This document shows positions 1 through 8,519 of a DNA stretch of 64,000 nt, piece after piece. Below the pieces are notes generated by a model that was given only the letters and a program-made list of their open reading frames with translations, ran no database searches and was not told the origin of the DNA. This DNA comes from Haliscomenobacter sp. (GTDB lineage Bacteria > Bacteroidota > Bacteroidia > Chitinophagales > Saprospiraceae): assembly GCA_016707205.1 (NCBI GenBank), contig JADJHZ010000008.1, forward strand, positions 1 through 64,000. The letters run 5' to 3'. How positions within the stretch are numbered: position 1 is the stretch's first letter; every line of letters starts with the position of its first letter. A program made the translations under genes and the position numbers.

Positions 1-364
1 TTTTTACCACGGGGACCAATAAATGGTTGTATTCCTCCGGGTCGTATTCCAGATCGGCGTCCTGTATAATAAGGTATTCCCCGGAAGCCTTGCTGATTCC
101 CGTGTGCAAGGCAGCGCCTTTCCCCGCATTTTTTTCGTGCTTAAAATATTTGATATCCTGGCCTGGATGTTTTTCCATAAATTGAAAAATGGCCAATTCG
201 GTATGATCTCCAGAGCAATCATTCACAATGATGATCTCTTTTTTTATGCCCTTCATTAGCTCGACAGCCACGATCTTTTCCAGGATCAAGTGGATGGTCG
301 GCCCTTCATTGTAGGCAGGAATCACAATGGAAAGCGTTCGAATCGCATGTAGTGGGTCATTCAT
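1..364 (-). CDS. Family 2 glycosyltransferase, DPM1-like (partial, C-terminus outside window)
   Basis: Read from ATG at 364 towards the left edge, the frame stays open for 121 codons. It gives the N-terminal half of a GT-A fold glycosyltransferase: SIVIPAYNEG near residues 12-21, IIIVNDCSGD near 43, and QDADLEYDP near 100, which is the nucleotide-sugar/metal-binding DxD region. The pattern fits dolichyl/polyprenyl-phosphate mannose or glucose synthase-like GT2 enzymes, which load a sugar onto a lipid carrier at the cytoplasmic membrane. The start codon overlaps the stop of the upstream membrane protein by a few bases (ATGAATGA), so the two are translationally coupled. A lipid-linked sugar donor feeding a GT-C enzyme would fit this pairing, but that is inference. 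The sugar specificity cannot be read from the sequence. Confidence 0.85.
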   Translation of the reverse strand, partial: MNDPLHAIRTLSIVIPAYNEGPTIHLILEKIVAVELMKGIKKEIIIVNDCSGDHTELAIFQFMEKHPGQDIKYFKHEKNAGKGAALHTGISKASGEYLIIQDADLEYDPEEYNHLLVPVVK

Positions 365-2171
365 CAAAGGTCTCCAATTTTAACTGATCTACCAATAAGG
401 GTAAAGTCCCCCCGCTGTTCCAAACAAACACGGCTACCCGATCGAACGCCTTTCGGGGAACCCGGGTGTCAAAATACAGGTATTTCGTTTCTCCGTCGTT
501 CAAAAAGCGATAAACCCGGATGATCTGGTCTTTCACCTTCTCTTGGTCTTTGGTGAACGTCACAATCAATTGAGCGTTTCTCCAAAGATCCCACTCTTTA
601 TTCCTGCACCGGAAAACAGCGCCGGCTCTAATCCATTTAGCCGCCCCATTCGTTAAAGGAGCCGAATATATCGGCGTCATTTGCTGGCCGGCGTTTAAGC
701 AGGCGCTTTTCAGGCCTTCAATAGGGGGCATTTCACATGGGAAGGCGCTGGTGTCCTTTTCAAAATCTTCATACAGAAGCTGTTTGACATTTTTTCGCGT
801 TCCCCGAAACAAGGGCTCGTTGGTATCCAGCAATTTCAGCGTTTCCTCCGGGACCTTAAACTTGCCAAGCACTGCCCAGAAATAGGCCCGGTTCATTTGT
901 TCCGTTTGGAATAACCCCCCTTTATGCGCCTGATGGCTCCACCATAAATTGAGGCAAATGAACAAAAGGGCTACCGGAGCAAATACGTATTTCCAACGCT
1001 TTGTTTTTAGGAGATCCCCGACAAAAGCAGTCAGCGGAAAGGCTAAAACCGGATAGGATTGCACCATGGCCCGGTGCCCCAACGTGCCCCCATACCACCA
1101 GATATTCCAGGAAAAGGCGACGTATGAAAACAAAATAAAAAAAATAAACCCTGTTAAAAATAATGGCCTTTGCTGACGGAATAGAGACGCAAAGCCCGCC
1201 AAGGCGAAAATCAGCATCGGCGAATACACCAACCACCCGCATCGGTAACCAAATATTCCCTTTTGAAAATGCGGACTTAACCAGTCGAACCCCTGATCGC
1301 CCCCATAGGAATAGACCAGCCAATCGCCCGATACGATTTTCCAATAGATCAATTGCACCGAACCCACCAGAAGACAAGCGGCAACAGCAAGCGCCAGCTT
1401 GGGTAGATGCGTTTTGAAAAATTCCATTTTGTCCGCAATGGATCTACGAAAATCGGGAGTTAGCCCCCATAGCAAGGGAATCAGAGCGGACAAAATTTCA
1501 GTAGGACGCACCAAAGCGGCTAATCCCACCAAACCGCCGATACCAACCGCCTTCCAGTAGGTGGGTTTTTCGTAAAACCGGATCGTCAGAAGAATCAATA
1601 GCGCATACAGCGTGAACAGGTTGCTGTGGGTTAGGGCGCTTCCCAAGGTGCCGTATTCAAAGTAGTTGGTGCCCAAAACCAGTAAAATCAGGCTGACTGC
1701 CACACTGGAATCGGAAAAATACCTTAACAAAATCCGGCGCAACACCCACATACCCAGAAAGGCCATCAACAAGCAACCCATTGAAATCATAAACTGGTAG
1801 GGTACGGAGAAGCCGTCGGCCGGAAACGTGTCGTTTACTTTGGCATACCAATGAGCCAGGAAAAAGAAAGGAGAAAACAAAATAGCTTGCCCGCAGGAAT
1901 ATTTGAGAACATAATTTCCGTTGGGCAATTGGTAGCCTTGCTCAAAATCTTTGGTCGGCTGGTATTGGTGCAGAATCCTGTCTTTGAAGAATAAATACTT
2001 GACGTCCTTATAGATAAACGTTGCAGGCAAATAAAAATAATACCCTGAAACATCCCAGCTTATGGGAGCTTCCGAGTAGTTCAGATTCCATTTGGGATAA
2101 TAGAAAAAAACGGCGCCAATAAAAAATGCGTAGCAAATAACCAGGGCCGCTAATGATTTCTTATGCTTCAT
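357..2171 (-). CDS. Multi-pass membrane protein, GT-C-type glycosyltransferase-like
   Basis: A protein of about 604 residues with roughly ten or more hydrophobic helices and a soluble C-terminal part of about 170 residues. After the first helix comes a loop with ISWDVSGYYFYLPA. An acidic residue in the first large extracytoplasmic loop is typical of GT-C enzymes, which use polyprenyl-phosphate sugars (established for the fold; assignment here is by architecture). A longer frame runs back to an ATG at 2249. I prefer the ATG at 2171 because it places a signal-anchor helix at the N-terminus, and because a TATTTTG-like promoter element sits directly before the upstream ATG. The downstream GT2 gene overlaps its stop codon. 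The C-terminal domain is not recognised. A plain uncharacterised membrane protein remains possible. Confidence 0.6.
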   Translation of the reverse strand: MKHKKSLAALVICYAFFIGAVFFYYPKWNLNYSEAPISWDVSGYYFYLPATFIYKDVKYLFFKDRILHQYQPTKDFEQGYQLPNGNYVLKYSCGQAILFSPFFFLAHWYAKVNDTFPADGFSVPYQFMISMGCLLMAFLGMWVLRRILLRYFSDSSVAVSLILLVLGTNYFEYGTLGSALTHSNLFTLYALLILLTIRFYEKPTYWKAVGIGGLVGLAALVRPTEILSALIPLLWGLTPDFRRSIADKMEFFKTHLPKLALAVAACLLVGSVQLIYWKIVSGDWLVYSYGGDQGFDWLSPHFQKGIFGYRCGWLVYSPMLIFALAGFASLFRQQRPLFLTGFIFFILFSYVAFSWNIWWYGGTLGHRAMVQSYPVLAFPLTAFVGDLLKTKRWKYVFAPVALLFICLNLWWSHQAHKGGLFQTEQMNRAYFWAVLGKFKVPEETLKLLDTNEPLFRGTRKNVKQLLYEDFEKDTSAFPCEMPPIEGLKSACLNAGQQMTPIYSAPLTNGAAKWIRAGAVFRCRNKEWDLWRNAQLIVTFTKDQEKVKDQIIRVYRFLNDGETKYLYFDTRVPRKAFDRVAVFVWNSGGTLPLLVDQLKLETFDE

Positions 2172-2316
2172 TTTGCGTAAAAGCAGCTTTTTTGTAACCA
2201 AAAAAACGAACCTTTTCAGACAAAAGAGCAGCTTGCCTGAATGCCGCATAAAGATATCAAAATACCCTGGCTAATACGCCCTACCGCCCCACCAACCTTC
2301 GCGCCAGCCCGCGCCT

Positions 2317-2808
2317 CTATCGCGTAAACACGTAATCTGCACTTTTTACCTTGGCATGGCAATTGTTGCACACGCTGGAGCTGTTGCGGGAAGTGATTTT
2401 TCCTGCGGTATCCAGGTGAAACCATTCCCAGCCGTTGTGCGAGGAGTTGTAGGTCCCGCCGCGCTTCACCATCGCCACGATCCCGTAGCCTCCCTGAACT
2501 TCCTTCACCAGGATGGTCCCGATGGGATACTGGCCGTTTTGGCCCAGGACGGCATTGGCTTGTTTGATCCAAACGGTGCGCGCAGCGTCGGTGTGGGCGC
2601 GGCCATCGTCGGAAAGGGCATTCTTCAGGTCGACGACCACCTTCCAGGTCCGGAATCCGGCAAAATCCGAGTCGGCGGCTACAAACTCGGTAGACGGCAT
2701 GGGATTGGGATCGGGCGCCGGGCTGTCCTCTTCCTTGTCGCAGGAATTAACAATAGCAGCAAAACCGCTGAAAAGCAGGAAAATAACAAACATTCTTTTG
2801 GTAAACAT
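2317..2808 (-). CDS. Cytochrome P460-like haem lipoprotein
   Basis: A 163-residue protein with an N-terminal hydrophobic segment ending in VNSC, a plausible lipoprotein cleavage site, followed by an Asp/Glu/Pro-rich linker. The rest resembles the small cytochrome P460 family: a conserved segment with DLKNALSDDGRAHTD, a Tyr/Gly-rich central part, and a C-terminal CNNCH (residues about 149-153), the CxxCH covalent haem c site. Known P460 proteins are periplasmic haem enzymes acting on hydroxylamine or nitric oxide, or are of unknown function. The substrate here is unknown. The start at 2808 was chosen over an upstream ATG at 2913 because it directly precedes the signal sequence. It is divergent from uvrC, with 136 bp between the two starts. 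Confidence 0.72.
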   Translation of the reverse strand: MFTKRMFVIFLLFSGFAAIVNSCDKEEDSPAPDPNPMPSTEFVAADSDFAGFRTWKVVVDLKNALSDDGRAHTDAARTVWIKQANAVLGQNGQYPIGTILVKEVQGGYGIVAMVKRGGTYNSSHNGWEWFHLDTAGKITSRNSSSVCNNCHAKVKSADYVFTR

Positions 2809-2897
2809 GGTCTTTGGTTTTTCCCCAAAGAAAAGGGATAAATCCGCCCAGCGACGTCTGTGACAGGACGGTTTGGCTACATCAAGTGTCGCTTTTA

Positions 2898-2928
2898 TTG
2901 CAAAAAGTGGCAAATCGCTGTTATTTTG
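2898..2928 (+). promoter_or_regulatory. Candidate Bacteroidota-type promoter for uvrC
   Basis: TTG at 2898-2900, a 20-bp spacer, then TTATTTTG at 2921-2928. This matches 7 of 8 positions of the TAnnTTTG -7 element used by the Bacteroidota primary sigma factor. It ends 16 bp before the uvrC start at 2945. Confidence 0.45.
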
Positions 2929-2944
2929 GGCATATTTTCATCCT

Positions 2945-4762
2945 ATGACTACCGAAGAGTTCCGCCTCATCGCCGATACCGTACCCAAGTCTCCGGGCAT
3001 CTACCGCTTCCTGGGGAAAGACGACGTCATTCTCTATGTCGGCAAAGCTAAAAACCTCCGCAGCCGGGTTTCTTCCTATTTCGGCGAACGGGCCGGCCGC
3101 GCGTTCCGCACCCGGGTGATGGTCAAAAACGCGTCCTGTATCGAGTTTACTATCGTTGAAACGGAAACCGACGCCCTCCTCCTGGAAAGCGCCCTGATCA
3201 AGGAGCACCAGCCCCGGTATAATGTCATGCTCAAGGACGATAAGTCCTACTCCTATATCTGCATCAAAAAGGAACGCTTCCCGAGGATCCTCATCACCCG
3301 CCGGGTGGCCCGCGACGGCGCCACCTACTTCGGCCCCTATACCTCCAAAGGCCGCCTGAAGATCATTCTGGACCTGATCAAACAGCTTTTTCCACTGCGC
3401 ACCTGCGCCCTGACGCTGTCCGAAGAAAACATCCTGGCGGGCAAGTTCAAGGTATGCCTCGAGTACCACATCAAAAACTGCCAGGGGCCCTGCGAAAACC
3501 TCGAAACGGAAGCCGCATACCTCGAAAAAATCGAGCAGATCAAAAACATCCTCCGCGGCCAGTTCAGCCCGGTGATCCAGCATTTTAAGCGGGAGATGCA
3601 GCACCATGCCGAAAATCTGGAATTTGAGAAAGCGCAGCTCATCAAGGAAAAACTGACGGCTTTCGAAGACTACCAAAGCAAATCCACCGTCGTCAGTACC
3701 AGCATTCGCGACGTGGACGTGTTTGCCATCGCGTCCACCGAAAAAGAAGCGTATGTCAACTACTTGCGCGTCGTCAACGGCGCCATCATCCACACCCATA
3801 CCCAGGAACTGATCCGCAACCTCGAAGATGAAGAAGACAGCGACCTGCTCGCCTACGCCATCCCCCTCATCCGGGAGCGCTTCAGCAGCCTCGCGCCCGA
3901 GATCATCGTCCCCTTTGAGGTACCTGCCCCCGAACCGCACCTGACCATCACCATTCCCAAAATTGGCGACAAGCGCAAGCTCCTCGACCTGTCGGCCAAG
4001 AACGTGCAGTACTACCTGTTGCAGAAAAAACGCGACGAGGTCAGCAAGACGAAGAAACAAACCCCGGCTGAGCGCATCCTCCGGCAGCTCCAGCAGGACT
4101 TGCGGATGGAAGCCGCGCCCACCCATATCGAGTGCTTCGACAACTCCAATATCCAGGGCACGAACCCCGTGTCTTCCTGCGTGGTCTTCAAAAACGCCAA
4201 ACCGTCGAAGCAGGATTACCGGCATTTCAAGGTCAAAACCGTCGAGGGCCCCAACGACTTTGCGTCAATGGAAGAGGTCGTCTTCCGCCGCTACCGCCGC
4301 CTGCTCGACGAGGAGCAGCCCCTGCCCCAGCTCGTCCTCATCGACGGAGGCAAAGGGCAACTCAGCGCCGCCATGAAGAGCATCCGCGACCTGGGCCTCG
4401 AAAACCGCATAACCGTCGTCGGCATCGCCAAACGCCTGGAAGAGATCTTCTTCCCCGACGACCCCCTGCCCCTGTACATCAACAAAAAATCCGAGTCCCT
4501 CAAGCTGATCCAGCAGGCCCGCAACGAGGCGCACCGCTTCGCCATCACCTTCCACCGCGACCAGCGGTCCAAAAACTTCACCAAAACCGCCCTCACCGAT
4601 ATCCCCAACATCGGCGAGAAAACCGCCCAAAAACTGCTCGTCCACTTCGGCTCCGTAAAAAAACTCCAGGCCGCCACCCTCACGGAGATCGCCGGGGTAG
4701 TGGGGCAAGCGAAAGCAAAGGTCGTGCGGGCGTATTTTGATGGGGAAGGGGAAGGAGTTTGA
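2945..4762 (+). CDS. uvrC: UvrABC excinuclease subunit C
   Basis: A 605-residue protein of normal family length with all UvrC domains in order. The GIY-YIG nuclease is at residues about 14-90 (PGIYRFLG, then ILYVGKAKNLRSR), making the 3' incision. The UVR motif that contacts UvrB lies at about 200-235. An RNase H-like endonuclease domain (HIECFDNSNIQG at about 395, then VLIDGGKGQL) makes the 5' incision. The helix-hairpin-helix pair is at the C-terminus (IPNIGEKTAQKLL). It cuts both sides of bulky lesions in nucleotide excision repair together with UvrA and UvrB, neither of which is in this window. The frame extends upstream to 2873, but MTTEEFR at 2945 aligns with the family N-terminus and follows a good promoter. 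It appears monocistronic. Confidence 0.97.
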   Translation: MTTEEFRLIADTVPKSPGIYRFLGKDDVILYVGKAKNLRSRVSSYFGERAGRAFRTRVMVKNASCIEFTIVETETDALLLESALIKEHQPRYNVMLKDDKSYSYICIKKERFPRILITRRVARDGATYFGPYTSKGRLKIILDLIKQLFPLRTCALTLSEENILAGKFKVCLEYHIKNCQGPCENLETEAAYLEKIEQIKNILRGQFSPVIQHFKREMQHHAENLEFEKAQLIKEKLTAFEDYQSKSTVVSTSIRDVDVFAIASTEKEAYVNYLRVVNGAIIHTHTQELIRNLEDEEDSDLLAYAIPLIRERFSSLAPEIIVPFEVPAPEPHLTITIPKIGDKRKLLDLSAKNVQYYLLQKKRDEVSKTKKQTPAERILRQLQQDLRMEAAPTHIECFDNSNIQGTNPVSSCVVFKNAKPSKQDYRHFKVKTVEGPNDFASMEEVVFRRYRRLLDEEQPLPQLVLIDGGKGQLSAAMKSIRDLGLENRITVVGIAKRLEEIFFPDDPLPLYINKKSESLKLIQQARNEAHRFAITFHRDQRSKNFTKTALTDIPNIGEKTAQKLLVHFGSVKKLQAATLTEIAGVVGQAKAKVVRAYFDGEGEGV

Positions 4763-5393
4763 AGCCTTCTCGCGGTGTCCGCAAATTGCTTTGCGTCTTT
4801 CTTTCAAAGGCCACCTTCGGGTACGTGAAGCGGCGCATCACCTTTGCGCAGATTATGCGTTCAGCGTATTCAACCTACAGCTTCTCCCGGGCGCCCCATG
4901 GGCTGGATTTTTTTGGCTTGTTTTTCCGGGCGTGCCTGGCTGATGGAAGGGCGCATGTTTCCCCTTTCCACGTTCTGCTGGCAGGGGGCGCCCGCACGTT
5001 TGCCCCCCCCAGGACCGCGGTTCCCGGGTCCGCAGCGACCAAGGTGTCTCCGCACACTGGTCCGCTGGTTACCAAGGTTTTCCGGTCATGCTAACGTAAC
5101 CATGCGCGGCCGTCATCAGAACTGAGTTGGCGCGCAAGCCTAGCGCGGGCCGGTTTTTTTTGTTGTTCCGCCCCCCCCCTTTTTCGTGGCTTGGTGGTTT
5201 CCCTTTCACCCTGTTTGCCGGGCGCCCAGCCCTCTGCGCGGCGGCGCCCGCCCCGTCCTCCGCGGCAATACCAATTGGGTAAGGCTTCCCGCCGCCAAGT
5301 GTATTGTTCATGTACCCCTCCCTCTCCGAAACTTCCCCCATCCTCCCTGTGCTCAATCTCGTACCTGCCTCCACCAAACCAACGTTCCTGACC
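4763..5393. other. Long G+C-rich intergenic stretch without a supported gene
   Basis: 631 bp between uvrC and the lyase gene. Several short frames are open but none looks like a protein. The stretch carries three copies of the palindrome GGGCGCCC (near 4890, 4985 and 5220), long C runs (near 5008 and 5171), and a G+C-rich imperfect stem at 5129-5148 followed by eight T residues at 5154-5161. That stem could be a terminator or the 3' end of an unrecognised small RNA. No RNase P, tmRNA, SRP or 6S signature was recognised. Confidence 0.4.
5129..5161 (+). terminator. Weak candidate intrinsic terminator
   Basis: Imperfect G+C-rich inverted repeat (GGCGCGC, short loop, GCGC with a two-base bulge, then GCC) followed by a tract of eight T. 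It lies 370 bp after uvrC, so if functional it may end an unannotated transcript rather than uvrC. Confidence 0.3.
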
Positions 5394-6771
5394 ATGCATA
5401 CCAAAATAACCATTGAGCCCTTCCGCATCAAGGTCGTCGAGCAGATCCGCCTCACCACCGACGAAGAGCGGCAGCAGTACCTGCGCGACGCGGCGTACAA
5501 CCCGTTCCTGCTCAAATCCGATCAAGTCATCATCGACCTGCTCACCGACAGCGGCACCTCGGCCATGAGTGCCGAGCAGTGGGCGGGCGTCATGCGGGGC
5601 GACGAGAGCTACGCCGGCGCCAGGAGCTGGCAGCGCATGGAGAAAGCCATCCACGACCTCACCGGGTGCCCTTACATCCTGCCCACCCACCAGGGCCGGG
5701 CGGCAGAGCACCTGCTGTACAGCCGCCTGGGCGGCCCCGGCAAGGTGTTTATCAGCAATACCCACTTCGACACCACCCGCGCTAATATCGAATTTTCAGG
5801 CGCCAAAGCCCTCGACATTCCCTATTCCCGATGCCCGGGATATGGCCCTGGAACATCCCTTCAAAGGGAATATGGACGTGAAAAAGCTCGAAGCCCTTAT
5901 TCGGGAATACGGCCCCGAAACCATCGGCGCCGTCATCCTCACCGTCACCAACAACAGCGGGGGCGGACAGCCGGTGAGCATGGCTAACGCGCGGGCCGTT
6001 TCGAAATTTGTCAACGAGAAGGGGTGTTGTTTATCCTCGATGCCTGCCGCATCGCCGAAAACGCCTACTTCATCAAGCAGCGGGAACCAGACTACGCCCG
6101 CCACAGCTACCGCGAAATCGCGCAGGAAATGTTCCGCCTGGCCGACGGCTGCATCATGAGCGCAAAAAAAGACGCGCTGGTCAATATGGGTGGTTTTCTG
6201 GCCCTGAAAGACCTGGACCTGGCGATCAAGTGCCGCACCGTCCTGATCATCACCGAGGGGTATTCCACCTACGGGGGCTTATCCGGCCGCGACATGGAAG
6301 CCATCGCCATCGGTCTGGAGGAAGTCTTTGACGCGGATTACCTGCACTACCGAATCCGGAGCACCACCTACCTCGGAGAAAAATTGCGCGAGATCGGCGT
6401 GCCCCTCATCTGGCCCATCGGCGGCCATGCGGTCTATGTAGACGCCAAAGCCTTTTACCCCCATATCCCGGTGGAACAGTTCCCCGGCCAGGCGCTGGTA
6501 TGCCAGCTCTACCTCAAAGCCGGTATCCGGAGCTGCGAGATCGGTTCTGTCATGTTTGGCAAAAACGACGAAAACGGCCGGCTCATCCCCTGCGCCCATG
6601 GAACTCGTCCGCCTGGCTATCCCGCGCCGCGTATATACGCAAAGCCATATCGACTACGTCGTGGAAGCCTTCCGCGAACTGTTGGACGAACGCGAAACGG
6701 TCCAAGGCTTCCGCATTGCCTACGAGCCGCCGTTCCTGAGGCATTTTACCGCGAGGTTTGAACCGGCGTAA
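5394..6771 (+). pseudogene. tnaA: Tryptophanase / tyrosine phenol-lyase family beta-eliminating lyase, three frameshifts
   Basis: Joined across three frame breaks, the product is about 458 residues, the usual length for these PLP enzymes, which split tryptophan (to indole) or tyrosine (to phenol) into the aromatic product, pyruvate and ammonia. Visible family blocks: IEPFRIKVVE, LLTDSGTSAMS, LPTHQGRAAEH, TNNSGGGQPVSMAN, AENAYFIKQRE, the PLP-lysine block SAKKDALVNMGG, and LVRLAIPRRVYTQSH near the end. The breaks are an extra base near 5820 (CCC run), a missing base near 6020 (G run) and an extra base near 6590. The net +1 exactly restores frame at the natural stop. Everything between the breaks is well conserved, so sequencing error is at least as likely as true decay. 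Block similarity slightly favours tryptophanase, but the substrate is not certain. The symbol is therefore tentative. Confidence 0.75.
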
Positions 6772-6776
6772 CCCAT

Positions 6777-7565
6777 TCACAACGCCTTCGTCCGCCCTCC
6801 ATCCACCGCCAGGCTAATGCCGGTGATATAGGAAGCCGCAGGCGAAGCCAGAAAAGCCACAGCTGCCGCCACCTCCCCGGGGTGCGCGAAGCGGCCCATG
6901 GGAATGGTGTTGCGCATACCCGCTACCTGCTGCTCTATGGAAATACCCTTTTCTTTCGCCCATACGGCCATGAGTTCCATCAGCCGGTCGGTGGCGGTCA
7001 TACCGGGAAGCACGTTGTTGATCGTAATCCCGTCGGGCCCCAGCTCGCTGGCCAGGGTTTTGGCCCAGCTGGCCATCGCCCCGCGCGTGGTGTTGGACAC
7101 CCCCAGCCCCTCAATCGGAATTTTCACGGAGGTCGATACGATGTTGACGATGCGCCCATATCCATCAGTCCGCATGCCGGGCACGAGCAACTGAACCAGC
7201 AAATGGCTGCAGATCAGGTGCTGGCGGTAGGCATTCTCAAACGCTTCCGGCGAAGCCTGCAAAATTGGGCCTGCCGCAGGCCCGCCCGTATTGTTGATCA
7301 GGATGTGGTAGTGGCGTTCGCGGGCCAGTAGCCCCACGCGCTTGTGTAACTCCTCGGGGTCGTTGAAGTCGGCCACCAGAAAATCGTGGTCCTGCCCCGG
7401 ATGCACACGGTCCAACTCGCTGATCACCGACTGCATCGCTTCCGCCGAACGCGCGGCCAGCGTCACGTTGGCGCCTAGTTTTGCCAGCGCAAACGCCGAC
7501 GCCTTGCCAATCCCTTTGCTGCCCCCGCATACCAGGGCGTTTTTGTTTCGCAGATCTCCAAACAT
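6777..7565 (-). CDS. Atypical short-chain dehydrogenase/reductase, FabG-like
   Basis: A 262-residue Rossmann-fold protein. The nucleotide-binding motif near residues 13-19 reads GGSKGIG and the NNTGG motif lies near residue 91. The C-terminus has the usual SDR ending with YITGISLAVDGG. Ser of the active site is present (IVSTS), but the YxxxK catalytic pair of classical SDRs is replaced: the corresponding segment reads VSNTTRGAM, with Asn and Arg in place of Tyr and Lys. This fits a known FabG-like subgroup lacking the canonical tetrad, so reductase activity should not be assumed. The start at 7565 matches the family N-terminus; the 39 extra upstream codons are translated heptad repeat. It is convergent with the lyase, with 5 bp between the stops. 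Confidence 0.85.
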   Translation of the reverse strand: MFGDLRNKNALVCGGSKGIGKASAFALAKLGANVTLAARSAEAMQSVISELDRVHPGQDHDFLVADFNDPEELHKRVGLLARERHYHILINNTGGPAAGPILQASPEAFENAYRQHLICSHLLVQLLVPGMRTDGYGRIVNIVSTSVKIPIEGLGVSNTTRGAMASWAKTLASELGPDGITINNVLPGMTATDRLMELMAVWAKEKGISIEQQVAGMRNTIPMGRFAHPGEVAAAVAFLASPAASYITGISLAVDGGRTKAL

Positions 7566-7609
7566 GTCGTTTCGGTTTTTTTGGAAAAGTACGGGTTTTT
7601 TGGGGGAAA

Positions 7610-7716
7610 GGGAGCAGGGAGCAGAGAGCAGGGAGCAGAGAGCAGGGAGCAGAGAGCACACAGTAGAGGGCGTAGAGGACATAAAGGATGTAGAGGATGT
7701 AGAGGATGTAGAGCTC
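7610..7716. repeat. Tandem heptad array followed by nonad array
   Basis: Seven perfect-register 7-bp units (GGGAGCA or GAGAGCA) fill 7610-7658. They are followed by about six 9-bp units of the type TGTAGAGGA to 7716. The array lies just upstream of the SDR start. The reverse complement of the heptad part appears at 8290-8326. Confidence 0.9.
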
Positions 7717-7728
7717 TTGTTCGCCGAA

Positions 7729-7756
7729 ATCCTCAGATTTCGTGCGGAATTTTGGG
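7729..7756. repeat. Dispersed hairpin repeat, copy 1
   Basis: Contains the stem CGAAATC / GATTTCG around a 4-base CTCA loop, with conserved flanks. The 28-30 bp sequence recurs as a reverse complement at 17078-17107, with a second partial copy at 17110-17134. Confidence 0.75.
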
Positions 7757-8250
<494 letters not shown>

Positions 8251-8289
8251 TTGCGGTATTATGATCAGCCAAACGCTTGTTCCTGCTGA

Positions 8290-8340
8290 TGCTCCCCCTG
8301 CTCCCTGCTCCCTGCTCCCTAATCCCTACCTCCTGAACTG
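8290..8340. repeat. Heptad array, reverse-complement arm
   Basis: Four TGCTCCC units (8290-8296, then 8299-8319 in register), followed by TAATCCC, TACCTCC and TGAACTG. It is the inverted partner of the array at 7610-7658. The same unit order, TGCTCCC then TAATCCC, also occurs at 51645-51658. Confidence 0.85.
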
Positions 8341-8477
8341 ATTCCCGTTTTTACGCCGTCTTTTTCCATTGCCAAAAGAATGTTTTTTAAATTATTTTTA
8401 ATACAAAAAATAGCATAATTTAAAAAACAATTTGTTTTGATTTTATAAAAAATATAGCTTTACCCTTCAACGCCAGC

Positions 8478-8487
8478 TTGTATACAA
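8478..8487. promoter_or_regulatory. Perfect 10-bp palindrome upstream of dnaE2
   Basis: TTGTATACAA, 32 bp before the dnaE2 start, inside an A+T-rich leader. It could be an operator, for example for a damage-response repressor, but no second copy was found before dinB. Function unproven. Confidence 0.3.
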
Positions 8488-8519
8488 TATCTAACGCCAT
8501 AAAATAGGCCATTTTCTCC

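Noticed and set aside
2921..4225. A 434-codon minus-strand frame within uvrC
   Set aside because: It is the antisense of a strongly conserved, complete uvrC; long antisense frames are expected in G+C-rich genes.
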